This document shows positions 43,353 to 54,758 of a stretch of DNA of 64,000 bases, in pieces. The stretch is from Puccinia triticina. Lineage: Eukaryota > Basidiomycota > Pucciniomycetes > Pucciniales > Pucciniaceae. The stretch is taken from NCBI RefSeq assembly GCF_026914185.1, contig NC_070564.1, forward strand, positions 4,092,001-4,156,000. Direction: 5' to 3'. Under the pieces are notes generated by a model. It was given only the letters and a program-made list of their open reading frames with translations, ran no database searches and had not been told where the DNA came from. The translations under genes and the position numbers were made by a program. How positions within the stretch are numbered: position 1 is the stretch's first letter; each line of letters starts with the position of its first letter.

Positions 43353-43535
43353 ATTGAATTCTCTTTATGCTTATTTTCCATATGCTTTTGACTATCCATT
43401 TTCCCTTAGTCAAAATTGGAGATAGTTGGGGTACTTTGTGCCAATATGAAATCGTACTCTCCTGTGTGCTAACCGGATTGTATGTTTGAGTTCCACTCTG
43501 CTGGAGTAGGGCCAAAAAGAGGATTGTCCTTATTT

Positions 43536-43569
43536 GTCACTCTCATGTACGCGCGTACATAGCAGTGAC
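43536..43569. promoter_or_regulatory. 34-bp dyad, copy 2
   Basis: GTCAC-TCTC-ATGTACGCGCGTACAT-AGCA-GTGAC; perfect 16-bp core. Confidence 0.75.
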
Positions 43570-43669
43570 ATAGCCCTCTAATGCAATCATAGCAAAAAAA
43601 TGACATGCGAGGCAGTCTGCATGTAGATCTTCATGTAGCGGGTGAAATTTCATGTTACATTTGCATGAT

Positions 43670-43703
43670 GTCACCCTGATGTACGCGCGTACAAAAGGGT
43701 GAC
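43670..43703. promoter_or_regulatory. 34-bp dyad, copy 3
   Basis: GTCAC core arms with ATGTACGCGCGTACAA (one change). Start-to-start spacing of 134 bp from copy 2, similar to the 153-bp spacing of the pair at 36089/36242. Confidence 0.7.
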
Positions 43704-44262
43704 TCAAGTTCATACACACTTCAGATGGACTTCCAGCACACATATCACCCATTTCCTCTTCTAAACCCACATATATTGTTGTCAGTACCACATGCCTTCC
43801 TGAGAAATCTCTTTGCAGCTCTGAATAAGTATGTGCTTACGTTTGGAATTCCATGATTTGCTGTATCTTTTGAGAGTACAACAGTTTCATGGTTGGCTAA
43901 TGACGAGATAATCCACTACTCTGTAAACAGAAAGTCACGTGATATTCCAGTGCTGACCTCCTCTTCAAATAAGCATGCATATTTCAGGCTGATCTGTTTT
44001 AGGCTAATGAATACATAAGATTGGGAAGGGTTTGGCCATGCCAAACAAATACGTCTTTGTAGTTTATAACAAAGGTGGATTGTGGGTGAACAAAGGTTAG
44101 GTTAAAGGTTTTTCACACAATGGGAGTATTCTAGAACCGTGCACGAAGACTACATAAGAGCCTCCTTCCCAGCCCATTCACCCCACATCAACCAAAAATC
44201 TCAACATCCTATCCTTCATCGTTCAAAATCCTCCTGATATCATTCTAAAATTTCACATCAAC
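43704..44262. other. Intergenic region upstream of the gene at 44263
   Basis: AT-rich spacer; a CA-rich leader (CCCCACATCAACCAAAAATC) precedes the ATG at 44263. No further feature recognised. Confidence 0.4.
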
Positions 44263-46819
44263 ATGGAAAACAATCAGCCTGTTATTTCGAATGCGCCTTC
44301 CAACACCTCATCCTCTTTGGACCCATCTTTTCCACTGGGTGCTTTGACTCCCCCCCCAAGTATGTTATTGCTAGCTTTCAGATAATCACCCGCTCTCTAT
44401 GTACATCTAATTCACTTGCTTCTTTCCATAGGTCAAAATGTCATTGAAGCAAACTTTCCATCCAAGACTCTACCCGCCCCCATGTTCAAAGAGTTTGCAA
44501 TCAGAAAAGACGACCCTGGTGCACCTCTCCCACTGAATCCCGATGAACCCATCCTTGACAATGAAATCCAGCAAATTACAGCAGAAGAATTTGGCTACAC
44601 GATCCAAGCCGCCGAGGAGGCTGCTAAACATCTTGCCAAACTCAAGCTCCCCCGAAGTTGGAAGAAACAGGTGGACAAACTTTCTCATTCCATCAACAGC
44701 ACCAAGCGCAGTAAGTCATCTAGTTCCAGATTTCCCCCTCCCAAAACAACTTCGTGGTGAATTTCTTACTGACATCATTTTATAGCATGGGAGGAAACTG
44801 GTGAAATTCCAGATGACGAAGCCATTAAGATACAAACCGGTAAATCCAGTTCCAACTCACCAAAAACATCGAAAGGATCCAGCAAGCCCCCCAAGAAACG
44901 CGCCAGGAAAGCGAACTCCTCCAAGCCAGTCGATTTGTTGGTCAAAAAAAATAACACGTCAACACTCACCACCCCATTGCAACCGATACCACCTTCAAAC
45001 TCGCCAAACCCATCCCAAATTCCGGTCTGCAAAGATTCTCGAGTTGAACATTGTCCTCCCGAAGATCCTCATTCCCCAGATCTTCCCATCCAGAGCACCA
45101 CCACCGATTCAGGCGACACGGTCAACTCAATCAATCCAGGAGCTTCTCCGGCTCCTGTAATAACTTCCAATCCCCTAGAACTTGCTCCTATTGACCAAAA
45201 CCCTGCACCAAAATCAACTGCCAAAGATCCCCCCAGTATTTCCCCATCAAATGCCACGGAGAACAATGATCAACAACCAGCCCTTTCCAAAAACAATCAA
45301 CCTGCTGCTTCCCACCCTCACCAAAATAGCTCCACCTCAGAAACTCAAAATTCAACCAAATCAATCCCTTCTAACCAAAACCCTGGCCCAACGACCTCTT
45401 CAGGTCAACCAAATCAAACTGGCATTGGCCCACAGAACCGATTTTCCACCAACCCCCCCTCAAAATCGCCTGCTCGGCTACTTACCATTCTCAAGTCTGA
45501 CGATGTGCGAATTGAAGTGGTTTGCATCCACCGCGAGTTTGATGGAGCCAAGCCTTCCTGGCAAAAGTACCAAACAACCTGGGCGTCCCTTACTCTCCTG
45601 GTCCAATTCCAAGCACAGTCAATGCAGACATCAGTTCCATCCAACCCTGAATTCCGCTTCCAACGCACCTCCTGCTCATATGCTTCGTGGATCAAAACCA
45701 TAAGCTCTTTGTGCAAGTACTCCATCATTATATCATAATTCCTCTTAGAAATCATTCTACGACTAACTTTATAACCATTTATTTTATGTAGCAACAGAGT
45801 TCTTGTCACCATCTTCCAACAAACAATGGTACTGCCCTGATGTTATCGACTTTCCCCTGCTTTCTACCTTCGGAAACAAAGATATCCCTCCCCAATCCTA
45901 TATATCAACAGCTGCCAAAACCCCTCATCCGGAGTCAACCCTAGTCCGCTTTCTCTATTGCCTTCTACACCCTGCTCAAACTTCAATCTCTGATTGGGCC
46001 AAGCTGGTTGCAGCCTCTGTTGAACTCATGGCCGATAGTCTTTATGTCCCACCTGCACCCACCGCCGTACACGATGAAGACCAACTCATTCAAGGTGTGC
46101 AAGTACTTCAACATATCGAGGCCATCAAAAATTCTTCCTTGAGCTTTGACACTGTGGAAGACAACCCTGGCGAAAACTCTCAACCTACTCAACGTTCTCA
46201 TTCCGTTGATGTTCTTCACGAATTTTGAAATTCAATTCTTGATGTCTTATCAGCATATGTTATCTTCCAAACCCATGCACTGAGCGAACCACCATTGACG
46301 GATGCGCAGAAGAAGACCAATTCACGCAACCTTTGCACGACCACTTGGAACCCATCTGGCACTGTTATTACCTCTGAAAACAAATCGTTGGACTTGGCGA
46401 ACATTTGAGCTGAATCAAACCGTCAACTCCAATCGTACCAGCACCGCCAGAACTACCAGCCATTGATTTTCTTTGTCCTTGCTGGAGTTCGGGGCCTTTT
46501 TCTAGCGTCTAGAAACCATCGCCATGCTTCCACAATTGATTGCATGTCATTCAATCAGGCAATTACGGTAATTAAACAACACTCAACTGTGTCACACACG
46601 CCTGAGGAACCCATATGGAAGAACCTCTCAGCTTATATCGTCAAAATCTTTGCACCTGTCTTTCGCTTGCCAAACAAAATATCCCACCTTGAAAAGACAC
46701 CAACTCGATATGAGATTGCTGAAGCGATCACTATGGATTTTCTTAATCACTGGCGTGAAATCCAGCCCACTTCCCCGTTTCTTATTCCTCATTCATCACA
46801 TCAAATTCAAGAAAGTTGA
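44263..46819 (+). pseudogene. Ser/Thr/Pro/Asn-rich uncharacterised gene, decayed
   Basis: Exon 1 44263-44359, exon 2 44432-44710, exon 3 44786-about 45717, exon 4 from about 45792. The N-terminal domain has VIEANFPSKTLPAPMFKEF and EEFGYTIQAAEEAAKHLAKL, followed by a long low-complexity Ser/Pro/Asn/Gln linker, then a C-terminal domain (ARLLTILKSDDVRIEVVCIH; NKQWYCPDVIDFPLLSTFGN; VLAGVRGLFLASRNHRHAST). In the last part TGA at 46226-46228 and 46406-46408 interrupt an open frame, again where CGA would fit. The exon 3/4 junction is out of phase with the best splice sites, so a small indel is likely. Function unknown; perhaps cargo of the same large element. Confidence 0.55.
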
Positions 46820-47357
46820 TTCTCAAAGCGTGTACATAGACAAGAGCTTATCTCTTTTTGCTAGACAAATCAATACTCTTGACTGCCTTTTTCCCAAATT
46901 TTACGTGTTTATCTTCTTGTGATTTGTACATGGGGGGAGTATTGAGCTTCTCACCCATTCACACCAAAATTCAGATATACTTTCTAACACGGTGAAATGT
47001 GGATCATATGCAAACACACTGCAGAGCCAGCTTTGGCACGCATAGAACACATGAATTGAAGAATGAAGAGATGAAAATCAGGATAAGATTTCATGAGTCA
47101 TACTATCCATTGACATGCCCGTTGGAATTTTTGATACATTTATTGTGTGAGACAAAAAAGAAGTGGTGTAAAATTGAGTTAGGTCCGCTCGTGTCAATTT
47201 TTTTTGTTTTTCTTTCTTCTTAAGGCAACAGGGAGCCTCCAATCCTTCACTTTCAGCTGGAACCTCTTCTTTGGAGCACCCCTTAAGCCATATTTTGATA
47301 TTTCAGATCGACCAAGTTTCACCGCACACTCGACCTAACAAAAGCTCCAAAAATCTA
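46820..47357. other. Intergenic, no gene seen
   Basis: AT-rich spacer between converging genes; a CTTGTGATTTGTACATGGGGGGAG-like stretch occurs near 46920 but nothing supports a gene or an element end. Confidence 0.4.
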
Positions 47358-48051
47358 TCAGGAAATGTCATATGTGTCACCTGAAAAATCATGATATTGA
47401 AACACACGTACACCTACAGCAAGTAAACCACCAAGACTTGGGACTCGCGATGCCATGCCCCCAAACTGAATGGAATCGCCAGCGCTAATTGTCTGAAAAG
47501 TTTGAAGTGCCTGACGACTGAGTGAAGCCAGTTTGATACAGCCAGATTGGGACTGAAAAAGGACATTGAATAGACATTTTTTAAGCGTATAATTTCTCCT
47601 CTGAAACTATTTATTAATTCTAGAGGGAAATTCATACCTGCTTCATGGTCCCATCAACTACCTTAATGTGAGTCACACACTCCCGAATTGGATGCCACTC
47701 CACCTTTGCCACTCGAGCTGTCCCAAATACTTGTGCATTTTCATATTCGTATAATCCGGGAAGTTGCCCCTGGTGTACATACCAGTCTAACATCTCTACT
47801 TTAATTGTTGGTTGGTCTGAATCAGGACATATGGTTAATTTTCCGCAAAAGAATACCTGGCTAGAACTATCATTGAGGATGGGATGATTAGCTGCATCCA
47901 ACGACTTGAGAACAATGTGATATTCTTGATAGCTATTTTTGCGGTAGGGAAGATGAAATAAGGCTATAGGGGTTTGCATATGAATCTCTAGCCCATCACT
48001 GTGTATACTACGCTTGTTTGAAAGAAGTACATTTGCTGCGATTTCAATCAT
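47358..48051 (-). CDS. Uncharacterised protein, two exons, 202 residues
   Basis: Exon 1 48051-47638, intron 47637-47553 (GTATGA...TTTCAG), exon 2 47552-47358 with TGA; frame kept. Contains MIEIAANVLLSNKRSIHSDG, TPIALFHLPYRKNSYQEYHI, SQVFFCGKLTICPDSDQP and VEMLDWYVHQGQLPGLYEYE, then SLSRQALQTFQTISAGDSIQ. The mix of beta-strand-like blocks suggests a compact domain. No motif recognised. No stop or frameshift seen, unlike the neighbouring genes. It may start further upstream, as no promoter was identified. Confidence 0.5.
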
Positions 48052-48518
48052 TCTGTTGATAAATTGAGCTGATTAATATGAGAGCTAGTGAAGTGCTCGG
48101 GGACACCAAGAGCAAGGGAGGTATGAGAAAAAACAGACCCAACCACCTCAAGGGTTGATTCATCTTATGGCCCACATGTGTGATGGGTCTGGCAGTGATC
48201 CTTTTCGGTGGTTTGAGCCAACAAAGGCAACACTTCTTCTCAGGCCTTCATGAATTTTTTAACATTAAAGATTAATTGCGGGGACACCATTACATACGGT
48301 AGTTACTTTAGTGGTATTCACAGGTGCCTTTGTCCTTCACCGTTGGTAGTTGGACCACCCCTTACAATCACCGTGGGTTTGGTCCTGAGGGTGTTTGTTT
48401 GTTTGTCTGTTTGTTTGTTTGTTTGAATTCGTTTTCAGCAATCCCCTTGTGAATTTATTCCCTTTCACTCTTCTATTTGGACACACTTGGTCCCTTTCAG
48501 GCCTGACAACATGCCAGT

Positions 48519-48552
48519 GTCACTGCGATGTACGCGCGTACATGGTAGTGAC
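48519..48552. promoter_or_regulatory. 34-bp dyad, copy 4
   Basis: GTCAC-TGCG-ATGTACGCGCGTACAT-GGTA-GTGAC; perfect core and arms. Confidence 0.75.
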
Positions 48553-50265
48553 ATGAGTAGTCTTCTGCTTCTTGTCTCCTCCTCTGACCACAGACATGGG
48601 ACCAATGCCCTATAATAAAGACTAACCAAATTGTATAAATTTATGCATTGTATCTGGCCCAACAAAAAAGGCAACAGTACCAAATGTTTTTGTTGTCAAT
48701 GGCATTGGTCCCAATCCCATTGGAGACCCCAGTCCCTGGCTTCTGCCAAGCTCTGATCCAAACATTCAATCTATAGTAAAAAAACTTCTCCATAATTCAT
48801 TATCTTCTGAAAATTGTGTTGACAAAATTCCAACCTTGTAATTAAGTTGCATCTCAAAGAAAATTTCACAAGTGTTCAAACTAAATCTTGGAAGTAAAAT
48901 TAGATTATTTGTTTTCTGAATGCTTCTCTGAAGGCATACGAATAGAAATTTGGATGGAAATCACCTATCTTTGATGCATCCACAACAATTACAATATTTC
49001 AAGATATTTATCAACCCATTTTATTAGTGGTTGCATTTCTTCAATGTAAAGTGCAATGTAGGTCTTTCCTGCAGATCCTAGTTGTGTCCTGCATTCCGAT
49101 TCTGTGAGACTTTTTACATGTGGTGCACCTGACCAAAAATAATCCGCAGCCAGCAGAAATTGTTAATATTATCATCTCCCCCACATTAGAACAACTAAAC
49201 TGGCCTTCAAATTACGTTGAATTTTATCACCATGGTTATGTCTCAAGGCTCAATGTATCCACCCAATTCCACCTCATCTCCTGGTCCAAACCCTCCACAG
49301 TTGAAATCATCCAGCCCAGGTTCACTAATTATGCGCATTGGGGGGGGGGGGGGGGGGGTGATGAGAAATAGGCAATTGCTTGGCATTAGTCATTACTCTT
49401 TTAACTTTGGCTGTTGATTTTAATACCCAGAAAGATAGCACAGATGTTTTTGCCCCAGATCAACAGCCACAAGAAATCTGTCAGATGAGTTGTCCCAATC
49501 CAAAAAAGATGGCTTGTGATTGGTACTGTCCCGGCTATGAATACACTTTCATCTCTTTCTTTTTTGAAGACCCGGAAAAAGATCTCCAGACTGTGGAATC
49601 CACTGTCTGCATCCAGAAAATAACATTGTGAAGTCATTTTTGCGGGTGAGGAGGAGGGTTCCTTGCAAGCACGTTTGTGTTGTAGCAGGCGTAAAGACAA
49701 ACCCCCTGGGTATGTTAAAAAGGCTTATTTCAAAAATATGTCACATTTCCAGAGGATAAAAGAGAAACTGAGCACAACAAGACAAAATCTGACTCCAGAA
49801 GCCAATCACATCAAAGTTACTATCAGGTTGGTTAAGTTTGAAAAAGCAGTTTTTCAAAAGGGAAAGCATGATTTGTTTTTCCGTTTTGTTTTTGAATGGG
49901 TCATTTGGGTGAAAAATAACTCATGGCTAGTGTGAAAACCTGGCTCAGGAGCCATCTACCCAAATCTTGAGTTCATGTCTTTATTTTTGTTAATTCTTTG
50001 CATTGTCTCATATCATACTCAAATCACAAGTCGTCCCTTGGTACCACTTGTTATACATACACAGATGGCTTCTCAAATACTGCGTGAACAGCTCTCCCCC
50101 TCATGCACCGCTCATCCATGGCTCCTCAGAAGCATGATCCATTTCTATCATTCAAATCATCAACCACTTGTCCTCCCATGGCATTCATATGGCATTTTAC
50201 CTCCAAGGCTGATCTCAGATTCATGTGAAGGCAACCTAGTTTTGTCTTGAGATGTCTATTTTGAT

Positions 50266-50299
50266 GTCACTGTGTTGTACGCGCGTACATAGTGGTGAC
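50266..50299. promoter_or_regulatory. 34-bp dyad, copy 5
   Basis: GTCAC-TGTG-TTGTACGCGCGTACAT-AGTG-GTGAC; one change in the core. Confidence 0.7.
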
Positions 50300-51318
50300 A
50301 ATACTCATCCTTTTTCCCACATCTCCATTGATGTCATTGAATATTTGTACCGCTGTTCTGCTCCCCAAATCCACTTGCCCCCACACTCACAAAGTTTATT
50401 TTTAGAAAGGTTATCAGATTGAAAGCAGTTGATGCAGAGATAACTCGTTGCCCTTCTGCTGAGCTTCTGAATGAATACACCCATCACATGACGTTTTGCT
50501 ACATATATGTATTAATTAAGTTTACTCCGGTGGATTTCTCTTTTGAATTATCCATAGTATATATAGCTCGAAGCTTTGATTTCAACTTTTAAACCAACTT
50601 AATTTTTGTTATAACTTCACCTTTAATCAATCTCTCACCACTTGGGTATTCACGTCTTCTCTCATGCCAGAGTAAATTGAACTTTCCACCACTCATAACA
50701 TACCGCTTCTAGACCTCATTTCATCAATCAGAACACTCTGATGTCGATGATGATTATTAAATGAAGCTGGATTTACTGTTCAAGTGGTTGTTTAGTTTTT
50801 TTCTCCCGTACATATCACTCAGACCTATATGAATCACTCAGGCTTATTGAGAATTCCCTCGCCTCATTGAATGCTGACCTGGCTGCACTGCCTTGCATGT
50901 ATTCAATTCTAGTTGCTATTTCAGTTTAATTTGGCCTGTTATTGATGAGAGCGCTGTGCTCATCATGGGATGTGCCAAATCTTGTCATGTATGTATTTTA
51001 ATGTGTTGATACATTTTGCGTCAAAATAAGCAAAAAAATTCACACACGTAGGGAGTACAGGCAGCTGTCCACATTTGAACAAAATATGGTTCGTGTGCTG
51101 AGATTCTTTCAAAGTTTTTGTGTGCTTGTTTCAGACTGGCACGTGTGGGAATTGATGTGTGTTCCTGCCCACCATGTCCGGTCGGACCCAGCTGTCTTGC
51201 TTTGTGTTTGAAAATCCGAGCTTGCTGTTTCACTGTGAAACCCTCACCCGTTGCCCTTGAGACCAACTCCAAGACTCCATTCATCGAGACTTGCACACAC
51301 CTTGCCACTCAGTTTCTA

Positions 51319-51429
51319 TCCACTCGCCATCACCTTGCCAATCGCCCCTGGACAAACACTCGCCATCACCTCGCCAATTGCCCCTGAACATACACTCGCC
51401 ATCACCTCGCCAATCTCCCCTGAAAAAAA
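51319..51429. repeat. 37-bp tandem repeat, three copies
   Basis: Three units containing ACTCGCCATCACC, then GCCAAT and CCCCTG, lie directly upstream of the small gene at 51435. Copies differ by a few bases. Confidence 0.85.
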
Positions 51430-51434
51430 CCAGC

Positions 51435-51769
51435 ATGCCCGAATCGCAACTTGCCAGCAGCAGCGATAACTCAATAGGAGCGAATGCCAGCACAAGCCCC
51501 GCAGCTGTCTTCATCTCTCTCAATGCTGATTTCTCCGCTCGATTGCGCGATTCAATGGCAAGTACCTCTATCTATGTTGTTGAAGCGATCTGTTGTTGAT
51601 AAATAACTGATTGGTAATCGTTCGTCCACTCCATTTGGATCATTGAATCTTTTTATAGGACAATCGATCATGTGTTGAGTCTCGGATCAACAACCGTGAG
51701 CTCTGGCGCGACCAACTTCAGCAGAAAATGCAGACTGATCTGATTAAACCCCGTTCCTGCCTGTGTTAG
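51435..51769 (+). CDS. Small two-exon protein, GC-AG intron
   Basis: ATG at 51435, exon 1 51435-51557, intron 51558-51658 beginning GCAAGT and ending TATAG, exon 2 51659-51769 with TAG; 77 residues. Contains PESQLASSSDNSIGANAST, FSARLRDSM and, across the junction, DNRSCVESRINNRELWRDQL, a charged helix. The open frame after the stop (from about 51770) may be a frameshifted continuation. No family named; possibly an accessory gene of a mobile element. Confidence 0.45.
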
Positions 51770-52119
51770 CGATAGCTCCCCCAGAATCAACCAATCAATC
51801 CAGCTCGGTGGATATTGTCCGCTTGGATCAGACAGACCAATCTACCTCGGTCAGTTCATTAATTCCAACTCTTTGCTACCTGAATCAGCAATTACTCATC
51901 GCCACTCCTTTCAATTTTATGAATAGATATCAATGGGTCAGGATGCTCAAAATGCTGTTCAAGATTGGCCTGAGGGTAGTGAGTCCTGCCAAGTAGTAAA
52001 CAAACAACATACCTGTCGTTTTCTGACCAATTTTTTTTGGTTATGTATATGCTGGCTCAACAGCATCAACGGAACAAAGTTGGATTGAAAAATACATCAC
52101 CTGCGAGGATCATTGCCAA

Positions 52120-53609
52120 TTGATCCATCATCCCCTGCGATACACCTGGGCAACCAGACAGACAATTCGGAACGAGAAGGTTTCCGTGAAGCCACCATTC
52201 CCCCGTGTTGGCTCGGCCACCACCACTCACTTTTCTCTCATGGCTCCACCTACAATGTTTTCCTTTGGTGGTTCTTTCAATGGTTGTTTGCAGCAAGATC
52301 TCTTCTCCTTTTCTCCTGATCCTCAATGTCCCGAATTGCACCTCACAGTCTCTGTTCTCAACACACGCGGCTCCAACTCGGCACCTCGCTCTGATGCCGT
52401 TTTGGCTGCAAACAATGGCCAGCTTTTTCTTTGGGGTGGCCAGCTCTCCTCAGAGGGCCTCGCCGAGCAAGACACGAATCTCTATGTACTTAAGCTGTCT
52501 ACACATTCCTGGACTCGCTCAGAAACGTCGGGCCCCTCTCCCCATGCTGTGGCTGGCTCAAATGCTACACTATTCAAGGATTTTCTTTACCTCTTCGCTG
52601 GTGAAAACCTTGATGGCTCCATCAATGGCGACCTTTGGCGAATAGGTGTGGATTGGGATACATGTAAGCCATCATCTGTCTATAATCATGCGCCTGGTAC
52701 CCAGTAGAGTTGATTTTTGCAATTTGATTTATATGTACAACAACCCAGCTCCATCACCTCTTTACTGGCATCATTACTCGTTTGCACAGGACCTGAAACT
52801 ACCTCCTGCTCGTACCAGGCACTCAGCAGTACAGTACAGGAAATCCTGGATCATATTTGGCGGCACAAGTGGTATGGATCTACTCAATGATCTCTGGGAG
52901 TACTCTTTTGAAAATCAAGAGTGGAAGCCTATCTCTTGCTCCTGTTTAATCCCAGCTCCTCGCAAACTGCATTCGGCAACCCGAATTGAAGACTACATGT
53001 ACGTTCTTGGTGGTACTGGCAATGATGGTGCCATACTCCACGACATGTATGCTCTAAACCTAAAATGTTCGTGTTTATTTCCTTGCTTCTCTCTCCAATT
53101 GATCTTTTTGTATGACTCACTTCCAACAAATTTTTCAGCTCATTTTTGGTATGCTTTGCCGGTCGGTGGCCTTGAGCAAATCATCAATTGTGGCCAGCTC
53201 TTAGCTTCTTGGAACGAATCCATCTACGTTTGGGGTGGTCAGGCAACAAATCTGGGAAAGCTCAGCAATACTTCACTTTACCACACTCTCAACATCCCCG
53301 TGAATCCTACCTCCGCCAGTCAACCTCTCTCGCCAATATTCTCCTTGCTTGCAAAAGAGGAATATCCAACCAATCCATTTGTGTATGTCCTTTCTTCCCT
53401 TCGTGCATTTCCTTCTTCCCTTGTCAGTGGTATTGCGTAGGAGTAGTGCAGTTGGTGAAACCATCATTTTCGCCACGGCTACTCCTACAATATGCTATCT
53501 GATTGAGGGAAAGTTATTCGGGTGCAAGCAGAAGAGTGTTGGCCAAACCATCATTTTGGCCGCGCTCATGCTGCTGGCTGCACCCCCATCGCACCACTCT
53601 CAACACTGA
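52120..53609 (+). CDS. Kelch-repeat protein with C-terminal membrane segment
   Basis: Exons: 5' part to 52663, about 52791-53070, about 53140-53382 and 53441-53609 (TGA). Kelch blades are visible: TMFSFGGSFNGCLQQDLFSF, GQLFLWGGQLSSEG followed by LYVLKLSTHSW, RHSAVQYRKSWIIFGGTSG followed by NDLWEYSFENQEW, and MYVLGGTGNDGAILHDMYAL, each with the GG and the spaced W. The last exon encodes a hydrophobic stretch (SVGQTIILAALMLLAAPP) that may anchor the protein. The first intron has GTAAGC...GCACAG but the phases do not match, so there is an indel or another splice form, and no ATG precedes the first blade (first ATG 52240). Complete function is doubtful. Confidence 0.6.
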
Positions 53610-53690
53610 AATTAAGTGTGGTTTGCTACTGATTTTTCTTATTTGCCTCCTATTCATAGGCCCCACCGCCGAATTCGACCGCAGAAACAA

Positions 53691-54758
53691 ATGAAACACC
53701 ATGAGAAAGCGCGAGAAAAACGAGAAGCACCGCTTTGTCTTCCTAACCAGCATCACCACATCTACCATTGTGTTATTGAAAAATCTCGTCAACATGATCC
53801 GTGCCCTTCCGAACTTTTCACAAGCCAGAAGACCATCAAGGAAGAATACTACTCGCTCACACATGGTGTTTGCATCGTTGCGCCCAAGGACCTCCCCCCA
53901 TTCTGCATGGCCGCCTGGTATCCTTTCGAGACAATGGCCGCCGATGAGAAGAAAGGGTGGGAAAGATTTGTCTTGCACCTTCTCAGCCGAATCGACTATG
54001 TAGCCGAAGTCAAAACAAACGGCCCACAGAAAGGTGGAACCTTGTGGGGTGATGGTTGGCGTAAGTGCTCCAAGAACACTGAGCACTTTGGAAGGTTTTG
54101 TGCTGTTGAAATGCTGCGGAAACAAATGCGCCTGCTCAGATTCGACCCCGATGACCAGAAGGCCCGTTTACTCGAAGCTGGCAAATGGCTCTCAGACCAC
54201 TTGAAAGCCTTTGCACCCACTGTGCACGAAAACTATCACGAAACCCTAACAATCAACCAATATCCTTCGATGAATCACACAGAATTTGGCGAACCTTACA
54301 CATCTTCTGACTTCGCCTCTTTCCTCACTTTCACTATGTATGACTTCTACAATCTCCCACACAACGACAACGACGTCAACGACTGGACCTTGGTGGGTTG
54401 GATCCCAATCTTCAATCCTCAAAACAGCGACAATCCTCAAATCTTAGCCGATGAAGGGTTTGATATGATTGGTGGGCAGTTTACTTTTCGTGATTTTCAA
54501 GTGTGTTTGGACTTGAATAAAACACTGGGTGTTACCCTCTGTGTGTTCCGCTCCCAAGATTATCGTCACCAAACTCTCTCTGGCTGTTCCCCGTCTGGCA
54601 TGTACACCAGACTTGGATTTTCTTGTCAAATAAACAAAAGAATGGCAAAAGCTATCACTGCTTATATTCAAGGGCATTATGAAAAAAAATTAAAAATAGG
54701 TGGTCTGAATGATCAAATTGAAGAAGCAAATGCTCCTCCCAAAAAAAGAAAGACCTAG
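53691..54758 (+). CDS. Tet/JBP-like 2OG-Fe(II) dioxygenase
   Basis: A 355-residue frame from ATG 53691 to TAG 54756-54758. It matches the Tet-like 2OG-Fe dioxygenase family that is strongly expanded in rusts: LTHGVCIVAPKD near the start, WGDGWRKCSKNTEHFGRF, then the catalytic core FLTFTMYDFYNLPHNDNDVN with the iron-binding HxD at H224/D226. Next come LVGWIPIFNPQN, GGQFTFRDFQVCLDLN, the distal His in YRHQTLSG (H293) and the 2OG-binding Arg in YTRLGFSCQINKR (R307). The C-terminus is Lys-rich (APPKKRKT), a possible nuclear signal. Family members are thought to oxidise 5-methylcytosine, though activity in rusts is unproven. An acceptor at 53659 may join an upstream exon. No disabling change seen. 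Confidence 0.8.
   Translation: MKHHEKAREKREAPLCLPNQHHHIYHCVIEKSRQHDPCPSELFTSQKTIKEEYYSLTHGVCIVAPKDLPPFCMAAWYPFETMAADEKKGWERFVLHLLSRIDYVAEVKTNGPQKGGTLWGDGWRKCSKNTEHFGRFCAVEMLRKQMRLLRFDPDDQKARLLEAGKWLSDHLKAFAPTVHENYHETLTINQYPSMNHTEFGEPYTSSDFASFLTFTMYDFYNLPHNDNDVNDWTLVGWIPIFNPQNSDNPQILADEGFDMIGGQFTFRDFQVCLDLNKTLGVTLCVFRSQDYRHQTLSGCSPSGMYTRLGFSCQINKRMAKAITAYIQGHYEKKLKIGGLNDQIEEANAPPKKRKT

Larger units (their letters stand above)
48052..51318. other. Long region without a supported gene
   Basis: Holds a TTTG microsatellite (about 48398-48424), a G run of about 20 (49340-49358), two 34-bp dyads, and several short frames that lack splice support. The frame at 49380-49631 with CQMSCPNPKKMACDWYCPGY is Cys-rich and might be an exon remnant, but nothing adjoins it. 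Confidence 0.4.

Noticed and set aside
49340..49358. G-quadruplex regulatory element
   Set aside because: A single G run can fold but nothing around it suggests a gene or conserved context; such runs are also prone to sequencing error.
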